Assembly: GCA_027482795.1 (NCBI GenBank)
Contig: JAIXVS010000165.1
Span: forward strand, 1 to 25,137
Source of the DNA: Rhodobacter sp.
GTDB taxonomy: Bacteria; Pseudomonadota; Alphaproteobacteria; Rhodobacterales; Rhodobacteraceae
Reading direction: 5' to 3'
DNA length: 25,137 nucleotides
The notes under the pieces are model-generated. The model had not been told where the DNA came from, searched no databases, and saw only the letters and a list, made by a program, of their open reading frames with translations. A program made the translations under genes and the position numbers. Shown here piece by piece: positions 1 through 7,506 of this stretch (position 1 is the first letter of the stretch; each line of letters begins with the position of its first letter).

Positions 1-316
1 CAAGGCTGGGCCAGTGGTTTTGGCTGCGCGAGGTCAGACCATCGAACAGTTCGGTTTGCGTGGCGCGCTGGTTCGGCTCGGTGCTGGCCCCTGTGCCAAG
101 GGTCAGCAGGGCATTGGGCTCTTCCGCGCCCGACCCTACAACCCCACGCGGGCGGTGGTATTTGAACGAGCGCCCCATCAGCATTTGATCATTGGCCAGC
201 AGGGCGGAGGCAAGGGTATCACCCGCATAGCCCAGCATTTGGCGGCCATTGAAGGTAAAGCGCTGGGGGAAATTGCGGTCGATCAGGCGGCCGCCAACGG
301 GCAAACGGGCGCTCAT
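1..316 (-). CDS. soxA: Sarcosine oxidase alpha subunit, N-terminal part (runs off the window)
   Basis: This is the first 105 codons of the large subunit of heterotetrameric sarcosine oxidase, which oxidatively demethylates sarcosine to glycine in the cytoplasm and passes the methyl group to tetrahydrofolate. The translation begins MSARLPVGGRLIDRNF and contains GRQMLGYAGDTLASALLAND and FKYHRPRGVVGSG, typical of the ferredoxin-like N-terminal fold (Fer2_4 type) of SoxA and related alpha subunits. The ATG overlaps the soxD stop codon as ATGA, so translational coupling is likely. The FAD/NAD-binding and C-terminal aminomethyltransferase-like domains lie outside the window, as would soxG. Identification is firm because of the sequence motifs together with soxD and soxB upstream on the same strand. 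Confidence 0.93.
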   Translation of the reverse strand, partial: MSARLPVGGRLIDRNFPQRFTFNGRQMLGYAGDTLASALLANDQMLMGRSFKYHRPRGVVGSGAEEPNALLTLGTGASTEPNQRATQTELFDGLTSRSQNHWPSL

Positions 317-636
317 GCGGTACCCTTCCAATCTGGACGTTTCTTTTGGATGGCGGCGATAATGTCGGCAGGGGGCTGAGAGACCTGCGCGGGATATGTG
401 CCAAACACTTCCAGCGTGGCCGTGCAGCGGGCGGCCAAAAACCATTTCCCGCAGCCATATGTATGCCGCCAGCGTTCAAAATGCACGCCTTTGGGGTTTT
501 TGCGCGCGAACATATAGGCTTCAAATTCCTGGTCTGTGGAGGTGGGCCCAAAGCGTTTGAGATGCGCCTCGTATCCGGGGGATAGTTCGGTTTCTTCGGC
601 GCGGATGCCGCAATAGGGGCAGGTTAGGGTTAGCAT
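313..636 (-). CDS. soxD: Sarcosine oxidase delta subunit
   Basis: This 107-residue protein is the small zinc-binding subunit of heterotetrameric sarcosine oxidase. It opens MLTLTCPYCGIRAEE and carries C6 and C9 in a CPYCG motif and H58 and C62 in RHTYGCGKWF. These match the Cys-Cys-His-Cys zinc site known for the delta subunit. Length is normal for the family. The stop codon overlaps the soxA start by four bases, and soxB lies 133 bases upstream on the same strand. That gap is unusually long for a sox operon and holds strong hairpins (see 661-745). The delta subunit is thought to be structural, helping hold the alpha and beta subunits together. Confidence 0.95.
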   Translation of the reverse strand: MLTLTCPYCGIRAEETELSPGYEAHLKRFGPTSTDQEFEAYMFARKNPKGVHFERWRHTYGCGKWFLAARCTATLEVFGTYPAQVSQPPADIIAAIQKKRPDWKGTA

Positions 637-660
637 GATGCACCTTTGGTTTTGCCTTTG

Positions 661-745
661 GCTAAGACGCGGGGGCGCTGCCCCCTAGCTGTTTTTGCAT
701 AAGCAAAAACAGCCTCCCCCGAGGTATTTGAGGAGTTAGGAAGCG
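661..745. repeat. Hairpin-bearing intergenic element between soxB and soxD
   Basis: Two perfect hairpins stand side by side. At 671-685 GGGGGC and GCCCCC flank a 3-base loop. At 688-713 an 11-bp stem (GCTGTTTTTGC with its complement) encloses the 4-base loop ATAA. The sequence CCTCCCCCGAGGTATTTGAG follows. From memory, GGGGGCAGCGCCCCC next to a CCCCCGAGGTATTT-like string is a common intergenic pattern in Rhodobacterales genomes, so this is probably one copy of an interspersed element. Within the soxB-soxD-soxA transcript it could act as an mRNA processing or stability element, or as a partial terminator. There is no long U-run directly after a stem, so a simple intrinsic terminator is not obvious. 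Confidence 0.6.
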
Positions 746-769
746 CGCAGAGAAGATCGGTGGGGGGCA

Positions 770-2017
770 TCAATGCGCCACCCCAGCCGCCACCGACTCG
801 TCGATGAACTGGCCTTCTTTAAAGCGCCACATGTTGAACGCCTCGGCCAAGGGGCCAGGTTCGCCCTTGGCCATCAGCTCGGCCATGGCCCAGCCTGACC
901 CTGGTATCGCCTTAAACCCGCCCGTGCCCCAGCCGCAGTTGATGAAGCAATTGGTCAGCGGGGTTTTAGAAATGATCGGGCTGCGATCACCCGTCATATC
1001 CACAATCCCGCCCCATTGGCGCAGCATTTTCAGGCGCGAGAGCATGGGGAAGGTTTCAATCAGCGCGCGCAGGGTTTCTTCGATATGATGGAAGCTGCCG
1101 CGCTGGGTGAAGTTGTTAAACCCATCCGTGCCGCCGCCGATGACCATTTCGCCCTTGTCAGACTGGCTCATATAGCCATGCACAGTGTTGGCCATAACGA
1201 CCACATCCATGCAGGGTTTAATGGGTTCCGATACCAGAGCTTGCAGCGCGACGGCTTCCACAGGCAGGCGAAAGCCCGCCATATCGGCGACTTGGCCCGA
1301 ATGGCCTGCAACGACGATGCCCAGTTTTTTGCAGCCGATAAAGCCGCGCGTGGTTTCCACGCCTGTCACCGAGCCGCCTTCGCTGCGCACCCCCGTCACC
1401 TCGGTTTGCTGGATGATATCCATCCCCATATCGCTGCACGAGCGGGCATAGCCCCATGCGACCGCATCATGCCGCCCCGTGCCGCCGCGCGGTTGCCACA
1501 GCGCGCCCAAAACGGGATAGCGCGGCCCGTCGATGTTCAGGATCGGGCACAGTTCCTTGACGCGCTGAGGCGTGATAAACTGCGTCTCGACCCCTTGCAG
1601 GGCGTTGGCATGGGCGGTGCGCAGATAGCCGCGCACCTCGTGGTGCGTTTGGGCCAGCATCATCACGCCGCGCGGGGAAAACATGACGTTATAGTTCAGG
1701 TCTTGGCTCATCGTCTCATACAGGCTGCGCGCCTTTTCATAGATCGCGGCAGAGGGGTCTTGCAGGTAGTTCGACCGAATGATCGTGGTGTTGCGCCCCG
1801 TATTGCCGCCCCCAAGCCAGCCCTTTTCGATGATGGCGACATTGGTGATGCCGAAATTCTTGCCAAGGTAATAGGCTGAGGCGAGGCCATGCCCGCCAGC
1901 GCCGATGATGATGGCATCATAGGCAGGCTTTGGCTGCGGCGAGCGCCAGGCCCGTTCCCACCCCAAATGATGATTGATGGCCTGTTTGGCGATGGCAAAA
2001 ACCGAATAGCGCGACAT
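770..2017 (-). CDS. soxB: Sarcosine oxidase beta subunit
   Basis: This 415-residue FAD/FMN-binding subunit carries the sarcosine-oxidising active site of heterotetrameric sarcosine oxidase, part of glycine betaine and choline breakdown. The N-terminus MSRYSVFAIAKQAI followed by GWERAWRSP is the family signature. I therefore chose the ATG at 2015-2017, four codons inside the longest open frame. A Rossmann dinucleotide motif (IIIGAGGHGLASAYYLG) begins near residue 36. The histidine in RHDAVAWGY (about residue 183) is the likely covalent FMN attachment site, by family knowledge. The C-terminal half contains the conserved MTGDRSPIIS and NCGWGTGGFKAIPGSG segments. It is the first gene of the visible sox cluster and is transcribed away from ccmI. 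Confidence 0.95.
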   Translation of the reverse strand: MSRYSVFAIAKQAINHHLGWERAWRSPQPKPAYDAIIIGAGGHGLASAYYLGKNFGITNVAIIEKGWLGGGNTGRNTTIIRSNYLQDPSAAIYEKARSLYETMSQDLNYNVMFSPRGVMMLAQTHHEVRGYLRTAHANALQGVETQFITPQRVKELCPILNIDGPRYPVLGALWQPRGGTGRHDAVAWGYARSCSDMGMDIIQQTEVTGVRSEGGSVTGVETTRGFIGCKKLGIVVAGHSGQVADMAGFRLPVEAVALQALVSEPIKPCMDVVVMANTVHGYMSQSDKGEMVIGGGTDGFNNFTQRGSFHHIEETLRALIETFPMLSRLKMLRQWGGIVDMTGDRSPIISKTPLTNCFINCGWGTGGFKAIPGSGWAMAELMAKGEPGPLAEAFNMWRFKEGQFIDESVAAGVAH

Positions 2018-2112
2018 GGCAGCCCCCAAAGGCGGGCGCGTTGGCCCGATTTGCGCCCTTATCCTACAGATGCGCAGGTAGGTTCAAGACACATGCGGCA
2101 GATTGGCGCTAA

Positions 2113-2150
2113 ATGCGACATCACGGCCCGCTTGCGACAATTCGCGCAAG
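2113..2150 (-). promoter_or_regulatory. Candidate regulator site upstream of soxB
   Basis: On the minus strand the heptamer TGTCGCA occurs twice with a 19-base period (complements of 2113-2120 and 2132-2139), about 95-120 bases upstream of the soxB start. The same stretch carries the inverted repeat CTTGCG-8-CGCAAG at 2131-2150. Direct half-sites about two helical turns apart are the pattern bound by AraC-type activators, and such a regulator (GbdR) controls sarcosine genes in Pseudomonas. No regulator gene is in view, so the assignment to soxB control is inference. The site could equally belong to ccmI, whose start is about 65 bases away in the other direction. Confidence 0.3.
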
Positions 2151-2215
2151 GGCAGGCAGCGCCCCTTTTCGCCAGCCGCATTTGGGCTTATCTGAAGGGC
2201 AGCATAGGGGGCGTG

Positions 2216-3448
2216 ATGGCAGGCATTTGGTTTTGGGTTGTGGCGGGGGCAATCGGCTTTGCCGTATCGGCCTATTTGCTGCGCGCGCTGGCGCGGGGGG
2301 GCGATGTGGCCGCCGCTGGGCCGATGGCGCTGGAGCTGTATCGCGGCCAATTGGCGGAAGTAGAGCGCGATTTGGCCAAGGGCACGTTGCAGGCGGTCGA
2401 GGCAGAGCGGCTGCGCACCGAGGTGCAGCGCCGTATGCTTGAGGCTGCGAAAACCATGCAGTCACCCGCCGCGCAGGCAAGTGGTTTGGGCCAAGGCCTT
2501 GGGTTTGCGGCAATTATTGCCGCGCTTGCAGGGGCGGTTGCGCTGTATTTCACCCTTGGCGCGCCAGATTATCCCGATCTGCCCCTGTCCAAACGCCTTG
2601 CGCTGGCGGCGCAGGCCTATGACGAGCGCCCCAGCCAAGCGCAGGCCGAGGCCTTGGCCCCGCCCCCTGCCCCCGTGCAGGCTGACCCCGAATTTTTGGC
2701 CCTGATCGAGCAGTTGCGCGCAGCGGTTGCCGCCCGCCCAACCGATGTGCAGGGCCTGACGCTTTTGGCGCGCAACGAGGCGCAGCTTGGCAATTTTGCC
2801 GCATCAAGCCGCGCATACGAGGCGGTGCTTGCCGCCAAAGGGGGTGCAGCCAGCGCCGAGGATTACAGCAGCGCGGCCCAAGCGATGATTGCCGCCGCTG
2901 GCGGAATTGTCACGCCCGAGGCCGAAGCCGCCTTGATGCAGACCCTAACGCTTGATCCGCAAAACGGGCTGGCGCGCTATTTCGTGGGGCTGTTGTTTGC
3001 CCAAACGGGCCGCCCCGACCGCGCGTTTGAATTTTGGGAGCCGCTGGCACGTAGCAGCGCCGCAGATGCGCCGTGGAGCGCGCCATTGGCCGAGCTGCTG
3101 CCAGAAGTGGCCGCTGCGGCGGGCATCCCCTATACCGCCCCCGCCGATCTGGCCCAAATCGGCCCAGATGCCGCCGATATGGCCGCCGCTGCCGATATGA
3201 CGAGCGAAGAGCAGCGCACGATGATCAATATGATGGTGACGGGCCTTGAAGCGCGTCTTCTAGAGGCGGGCGGGTCGGGCGAGGAATGGGCGCGGCTGAT
3301 CACATCGCTGGGCGTTCTGGGCGAGATGCCGCGCGCCGAAGTGGCCCTGCGGGCCGCCCGCGCGGCGATGGCCGCCGACTCTGCTGCGATGGAATTGATC
3401 GATGCCGCTGCCGCGCAGTCGGGGCTTGAAACTGGGCTAGCCCCTTGA
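2216..3448 (+). CDS. ccmI: Cytochrome c-type biogenesis protein CcmI (CycH)
   Basis: This 410-residue membrane protein is a CcmI-type apocytochrome c chaperone, which presents apocytochrome c to the haem ligation complex on the periplasmic side. A first membrane segment (about residues 3-22) is followed by a charged heptad region (ALELYRGQLAEVERDL) typical of the CcmI cytoplasmic loop. A second membrane segment lies at about 93-115, and the long Ala-rich C-terminal part (about 130-400) is a TPR-like helical domain. The open frame extends upstream to 1889, but the ATG at 2216 has a good AGGGGG ribosome site and gives the expected N-terminal membrane anchor. Its last bases overlap ruvX. Other ccm genes are not in the window. 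Confidence 0.88.
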   Translation: MAGIWFWVVAGAIGFAVSAYLLRALARGGDVAAAGPMALELYRGQLAEVERDLAKGTLQAVEAERLRTEVQRRMLEAAKTMQSPAAQASGLGQGLGFAAIIAALAGAVALYFTLGAPDYPDLPLSKRLALAAQAYDERPSQAQAEALAPPPAPVQADPEFLALIEQLRAAVAARPTDVQGLTLLARNEAQLGNFAASSRAYEAVLAAKGGAASAEDYSSAAQAMIAAAGGIVTPEAEAALMQTLTLDPQNGLARYFVGLLFAQTGRPDRAFEFWEPLARSSAADAPWSAPLAELLPEVAAAAGIPYTAPADLAQIGPDAADMAAAADMTSEEQRTMINMMVTGLEARLLEAGGSGEEWARLITSLGVLGEMPRAEVALRAARAAMAADSAAMELIDAAAAQSGLETGLAP

Positions 3449-3921
3449 TTTGCGAGGATATTCACGCCTTTGCCACCGCCATTCCCGCAGGGCGCGCGAT
3501 TGCGGGCCTTGATCTGGGCGAGAAAACCATTGGCGTGGCGCTGTCTGATCTGCGCCGCATGGTTGCCAGCCCGATTGAGACGATCAAGCGCGAGAAATTC
3601 ACCGCCGATGCCGCCAAATTGCTGGCCTTGCTCGACGCGCGCGGTGCGGGTGGCATTATCCTTGGCCTGCCCTTGAACATGGACGGATCTGAGGGGCCCC
3701 GCGTACAATCAACCCGCGCTTTTGCCCGCAATTTGGAACGGCTGACCCCCCTGCCAATTGGATTTTGGGATGAGCGCCTTTCCACCGTTGCCGCCACCCG
3801 CGCCATGCTAGAGGCCGACCTTTCGCGCAAACAGCGCGCGCAAAGGGTGGACAATGTCGCCGCCAGCTTTATCTTGCAAGGCGTGCTGGACAGGCTGCAC
3901 CATCTATCGCGCGAGGGCTGA
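3445..3921 (+). CDS. ruvX: Putative Holliday junction resolvase / pre-16S rRNA nuclease (YqgF family)
   Basis: This 158-residue protein belongs to the RNase H-fold YqgF/RuvX family, linked to processing of the 16S rRNA 5' end and proposed as a Holliday junction resolvase. The motifs are GLDLGEKTIGVALSD (catalytic D23), LGLPLNMDGSEGP, DERLST (residues 109-114) and the late aspartate D136 in RVDNVAASFILQ. The start is a TTG at 3445 that overlaps the ccmI TGA (TTGA). The N-terminus it gives, MICEDIHAFATAIP, resembles what I recall for Rhodobacterales members, and there is no suitable ATG before the first motif. Expression is probably coupled to ccmI. The stop at 3919-3921 abuts the next ATG directly. 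Confidence 0.92.
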   Translation: MICEDIHAFATAIPAGRAIAGLDLGEKTIGVALSDLRRMVASPIETIKREKFTADAAKLLALLDARGAGGIILGLPLNMDGSEGPRVQSTRAFARNLERLTPLPIGFWDERLSTVAATRAMLEADLSRKQRAQRVDNVAASFILQGVLDRLHHLSREG

Positions 3922-3996
3922 ATGAGCGAAAACATCTGGCAGCGCGCTGAGATTGAAAGCCCCCAAAGCGCGCGTTTACCGACGAGGCAGGCATGA
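3922..3996 (+). pseudogene. Truncated duplicate of the DUF1289 gene (24-codon remnant ORF)
   Basis: A 24-codon frame (MSENIWQRAEIESPQSAR and a few more) starts directly after the ruvX stop and ends with TGA overlapping the ATG of the intact DUF1289 gene. Its first 14 codons match that gene at 36 of 42 bases. Three differences are synonymous third-position changes and the other three fall in codons 3 and 4. After codon 14 the cysteine segment is missing: the sequence jumps from the CCCC after AAAG to the equivalent of the later CCCC followed by AAGCGCGC, with one extra A that shifts the frame. I read it as a tandem gene copy decayed by a short deletion, possibly still translated as a bridge peptide. 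Confidence 0.7.
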
Positions 3997-4229
3997 GCGA
4001 CCCCATTTGGCAGCGTGCTGAAATTGAAAGCCCCTGCGTGAAAATATGCGTGATCCATCCCCAAGCGCGCATTTGTGTGGGATGTTTGCGCACGGGCGAT
4101 GAAATTGCGGTTTGGTCGCGGATGACACCCGATGATCGCAGCAAAGTCATGGCCGAGTTGCCCGCGCGCAGGCCATTGCTGGCGCAGCGGCGCGGGGGGC
4201 GGGCGGCGCGGTTGGGCGGGCAGGACTAA
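3993..4229 (+). CDS. DUF1289 family small cysteine-motif protein
   Basis: This 78-residue protein belongs to the DUF1289 (YdhL-like) family of predicted small Fe-S or metal-binding proteins. It contains C15-x3-C19 and C28-x2-C31 in the order SPCVKIC and ARICVGCLRT, followed by DEIAVWSRMTPDDR and a basic tail (LLAQRRGGRAARL). The function of the family is not established. A GAGG/CAGG ribosome site precedes the ATG, which also overlaps the stop of the remnant copy immediately upstream. It is the last gene of the ccmI-ruvX chain; a hairpin follows at 4241. Confidence 0.88.
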   Translation: MSDPIWQRAEIESPCVKICVIHPQARICVGCLRTGDEIAVWSRMTPDDRSKVMAELPARRPLLAQRRGGRAARLGGQD

Positions 4230-4240
4230 TCCCACTGTAA

Positions 4241-4278
4241 AGGGTGCACGCGGCTTTGGCCGCACCCTGCCCTATTTT
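4241..4278 (+). terminator. Possible intrinsic terminator after the ccmI-ruvX-DUF1289 chain
   Basis: AGGGTG at 4241-4246 pairs with CACCCT at 4263-4268, and CGGC at 4251-4254 pairs with GCCG at 4259-4262, giving a GC-rich hairpin. A weak T-rich stretch (CTATTTTAC) comes 5-10 bases later. The position is right for ending the upstream operon before the chemoreceptor gene, but the T-run is poor. Confidence 0.4.
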
Positions 4279-4335
4279 ACCTTGAATTAAGGTTCTGGGG
4301 TTAGGGGTAAATGCGCAACCATTTAGGATCGCACG

Positions 4336-6486
4336 ATGCCCAAGACCGTTTCCATCAGAACAGCGCTGATTTCGATTGTTGTTTTTGCCGCCATAACCAT
4401 GGCCGGCTTGATCGGAACAAAGGTGCTGACGCAATCAGCGCGCGATATCAACGATCTGGCGCGGGAAAACTTGGAAGATTTGCATGTGATTTTGATGGAT
4501 ATCGATGTGACCTTGGTTCAGGCCCAAGCCATCGAAAAAAAGTTTCTGCTGCGCCCGAATGAGACTTTTGTCAAACATCACGCTGAAATGATGTGGTATG
4601 TCACCCAACTGATTGGCAAATCGTATCAGGTGATGGGCGCCGCGCCCGAACATGCCGCAAATGTTGTCTTGATGGGCAAGCTGGCCGAACTTGTACAATC
4701 GTACAAAACTAAGTTTGAGCTTTTTGCAGAAGACCAACAAAAATTTGGGCTTAACGCAGAGACGGGTCTGCAAGGCGAGCTGGCCGCCGCACGTGAGGGC
4801 ATTCAGGCAGCGCTGGAAAAATCTACCTTAACGGCGGAAATGCGGCTGAATTTGATGGCGATGCGGTATTATGAAACTGACTTTAAGCTGTCAGAAGACC
4901 CATCAAACTTGCAAGAAATGAAGGCGGTCATTTCAAAAATACGGGCTATACCAACGATATTCTTTACCAGCGCCGCCCAAAAAGACCAAGTTTTGGCGCA
5001 GCTTACGCAATATGAAACGGTCTTTTCAGATTATGTCAGCCAGCACATGCGGGCAGCAAATTCGCGGGCGGCCCTGTCGTCCGAATTTGAAAAGATCGAC
5101 CCTGTGCTAAGTGAGATTATTGATAACTTCACGGCGGCTGAAGCCTTTCTTCAGACCGATTTGCAAGAAAAAGAAAAGGTTGCAAGCGACATCGGCCTAG
5201 CGCTGGGCGTGGCGGGTATTGTGCTGTTTGCGGGCCTGTCTTTTTGGGTGTCGATGCTGATCGCGCGGCCCTTGATGACCATTGGCACGGCGCTGGATCG
5301 GATGCGCGAGAATGATTTTAGCGTGCCGCTGCGCGCCAGCCGCATCACCGAAACCGCTGCCATTGCCATGGCGTTTTCGGCGTTTCGCACCGAAATGTCA
5401 AAACGCCAAGTGATCGAAGCCGAAATTTCCGAAGTGATCACTGCCTGCGCGGGCGGCGATTTTTCGCGGCGCATTCATTTGGATGAGGGGATGGAAGACC
5501 CAAGTGGGTTGATCAACGGCGTCAATGCCATTGGCGAGGCGGCGCAAAAGGGCATCGGCGATGTTTTGGACATGATCGAAGCGCTGTCGCACGGCGATCT
5601 TACGCATCGGATGCGGTCTGATCACCAAGGCATCTTTTTGCGCATTTCGGCGGCGGCTGATGTATTGACGGATACTTTGTCGCAAATTGTCACCAATATG
5701 ACCGCGACCAGCCAAAGGCTGAACCAAACGTCCGAGCATATTGTGGGGGCCAGCCACACCGCATCGCAGCGCGGGCAAACATCTGCCGCCTCGCTAGAAG
5801 AAACGGCGGCGGCGCTGCAACAATTGTCCAGCACGGTGAAAGATACCGCCGCCAGCGCGCAAAAAGCCGCAGAATTCGTGGGCGGCGCGCAAAGCCGCAC
5901 CGATGATGCGCACCGACTTGCGGGCGAGGCGCGCGCAGCGATTGAACGCATTCGCGAATCGTCCAAAGCGATTGCGTCGATCGTGGATTTGATCGAAGAT
6001 GTGGCGTTTCAAACCAACCTTTTGGCGCTGAATGCGGGGGTCGAGGCGGCACGGGCAGGCAACGCGGGGCTGGGATTTGCGGTTGTTGCATCCGAAGTGC
6101 GCAATTTGGCGCAGCGCGTGTCCGATTCGGCGGGCGAGATCAACAAACTGGTGCGATCGAGCGAAAAACATGTGGGCGATGGGGTGGATTTGGTCGCACA
6201 ATCCTCGACCTCACTGGCCGCGATCCGCGATATTGTGGGCAATGTCGTGTTGCGCGTGGCGGAAATTGCGCAAAACACCGAAGGCCAATCGCATGGCATT
6301 ACGGAAATCAATATCGCCGTGTCGGGACTTGACCGCGATGTGCAAAACAATGTGGCCGGCCTAGATGAAACAGTGGCGGCGGGTGAGGCGCTCAGATCCG
6401 AGGCGCTGCGCCTTGGCCAATTGGTGGGGCATTTCAAATTGGCCGCGCAGGGTGGGACGATGCCCTTGCCCGTTGCGGCGGAATAG
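4336..6486 (+). CDS. Methyl-accepting chemotaxis protein
   Basis: This 716-residue inner-membrane chemoreceptor has a first membrane helix at about 8-30, a long helical periplasmic sensor region of about 250 residues, and a second membrane helix at about 286-308. HAMP linkers follow (about 309-361, and a further HAMP-like stretch to about 455), then the methylation and signalling coiled coil. The signalling tip starts at about residue 556 (VAFQTNLLALNAGVEAARAG, then FAVVASEVRNLAQRVSDSA). The size and all-helical look of the sensor resemble the helical bimodular (HBM) class, but I cannot confirm the ligand. The C-terminus (LPVAAE) lacks the CheR/CheB-tethering pentapeptide. AGGA precedes the ATG. 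No che or flagellar genes are adjacent. Confidence 0.93.
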   Translation: MPKTVSIRTALISIVVFAAITMAGLIGTKVLTQSARDINDLARENLEDLHVILMDIDVTLVQAQAIEKKFLLRPNETFVKHHAEMMWYVTQLIGKSYQVMGAAPEHAANVVLMGKLAELVQSYKTKFELFAEDQQKFGLNAETGLQGELAAAREGIQAALEKSTLTAEMRLNLMAMRYYETDFKLSEDPSNLQEMKAVISKIRAIPTIFFTSAAQKDQVLAQLTQYETVFSDYVSQHMRAANSRAALSSEFEKIDPVLSEIIDNFTAAEAFLQTDLQEKEKVASDIGLALGVAGIVLFAGLSFWVSMLIARPLMTIGTALDRMRENDFSVPLRASRITETAAIAMAFSAFRTEMSKRQVIEAEISEVITACAGGDFSRRIHLDEGMEDPSGLINGVNAIGEAAQKGIGDVLDMIEALSHGDLTHRMRSDHQGIFLRISAAADVLTDTLSQIVTNMTATSQRLNQTSEHIVGASHTASQRGQTSAASLEETAAALQQLSSTVKDTAASAQKAAEFVGGAQSRTDDAHRLAGEARAAIERIRESSKAIASIVDLIEDVAFQTNLLALNAGVEAARAGNAGLGFAVVASEVRNLAQRVSDSAGEINKLVRSSEKHVGDGVDLVAQSSTSLAAIRDIVGNVVLRVAEIAQNTEGQSHGITEINIAVSGLDRDVQNNVAGLDETVAAGEALRSEALRLGQLVGHFKLAAQGGTMPLPVAAE

Positions 6487-6497
6487 CCCGCTGGCGC

Positions 6498-6550
6498 GGG
6501 CAGTGCGCTATGGCCTGCGGTGATTAAAGACAGTTTGCACTGCCCTTTGA
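6498..6550 (+). terminator. Possible bidirectional stem between the converging chemoreceptor and TauE genes
   Basis: GGGCAGTGC at 6498-6506 is perfectly complementary to GCACTGCCC at 6537-6545, with TTTGATT following. A smaller hairpin, GCCCGC-TGGC-GCGGGC at 6486-6501, overlaps its left arm. The 30-base loop and short T-run make a strong intrinsic terminator uncertain, but the location between two converging genes is suitable. Confidence 0.35.
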
Positions 6551-6577
6551 TTGCACCCTAAGATGGGCCGCTTGCTG

Positions 6578-7396
6578 CTACAGGCCCAAAGCCTTGCGCA
6601 GCATATTCAGCGCCACCAAAACCAAAAACGCCGCAAAGGCGCGTTTCAGCGGGGCGGGGTTCATGCGGTGCGCCAGCGCCGCGCCCCAAGGCGTGGTGAT
6701 ATAGGTGGTCAGAATAACCGCCGCAAAAGCAGGCAGATTGACCGCGCCGATGCTATACGGCGGGGCATCTGCCACGGGCAGGGCCAAAAAGCCCAGCATC
6801 GCGGGTATGGCGATCATCACCCCAAGGCCAGATGCCGTGCCCACCGCGCGGTGAATGGGAAAGCCGTATAGCGTCATCAGCGGCACGCCAAAGGTGCCCC
6901 CGCCAATGCCCATCATCGCCGACACCAGCCCCAGCGCCCCCGCCATTCCCCCGCGCAGGGGCTGGGCGGGCAGCTGATCGCCCAGCCGCCAGTTTGCACG
7001 GCCAAAGGCCATATACAGCCCCGCGAGCCCCGCCATAACGCCAAACACCCCCTGAAGCGCGCGCGATGACACCTGCGTTGCAATCAGCGTGCCCAAAAGC
7101 GCGCCGATAACGAGCATCGGCGCGAAAGACCGCAGCATCGCCACATCGACCGCGCCCTTGGCATGATGGGCCTGAACGGACCGCACCGAGGTAAAAACGA
7201 TGGTCGCCAGCGACGTGGCCACGCAAACCTGCATCACCTGCCCGCCCGCATAGCCCAAATGCCCCAGCGCGTAAAAGAAGGCAGGCACCAGCACGATGCC
7301 GCCGCCCACCCCAAGCAGCCCCGCCACAAGGCCCGCACCTGCGCCGACCGCCAGCAGTAGCGCCAACATTTGCAACAGGGCAGCGGTTTCGGGCAT
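6578..7396 (-). CDS. TauE/SafE family permease (sulfite/organosulfonate exporter-like)
   Basis: This 272-residue integral membrane protein with about eight hydrophobic segments belongs to the TauE/SafE (DUF81) family, whose members move sulfite, sulfoacetate or related anions. The two internal-repeat signatures are visible: GLLGVGGGIVLVPAFFYALG near residue 25 and MGIGGGTFGVPLMTLYGFP past the middle. The open frame extends upstream, but the ATG at 7394-7396 has a strong AGGAG at ideal spacing and gives the normal start (MPETAALLQML). The gene is divergent from the Bcr/CflA transporter, with 110 bases between the starts. No sulfur-oxidation genes accompany it, so the substrate is unknown. Confidence 0.88.
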   Translation of the reverse strand: MPETAALLQMLALLLAVGAGAGLVAGLLGVGGGIVLVPAFFYALGHLGYAGGQVMQVCVATSLATIVFTSVRSVQAHHAKGAVDVAMLRSFAPMLVIGALLGTLIATQVSSRALQGVFGVMAGLAGLYMAFGRANWRLGDQLPAQPLRGGMAGALGLVSAMMGIGGGTFGVPLMTLYGFPIHRAVGTASGLGVMIAIPAMLGFLALPVADAPPYSIGAVNLPAFAAVILTTYITTPWGAALAHRMNPAPLKRAFAAFLVLVALNMLRKALGL

Positions 7397-7506
7397 GACA
7401 GGCTCCTTTTGGGGCAGGCTAACAGGGGCGCGCGGGATTGGCCATATCTGGTTGACGGCGCGCGCCATTGGGCGCAAACCCGCGCTTTGAAAACAGGAGT
7501 TGTGCC

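Noticed and set aside
1016..1879. A 287-codon open frame antisense to soxB
   Set aside because: It is fully covered by soxB, and its His/Arg/Ala-rich translation shows no domain.
1889..2215. N-terminal extension of the ccmI frame by 109 codons
   Set aside because: It overlaps the soxB 5' end, lacks a ribosome site and would bury the N-terminal membrane anchor. The ATG at 2216 fits the family.
4691..4706. Perfect hairpin TTGTAC-AATC-GTACAA
   Set aside because: It lies inside the chemoreceptor coding region; a 6-bp stem of this size is expected by chance and nothing around it suggests regulation.
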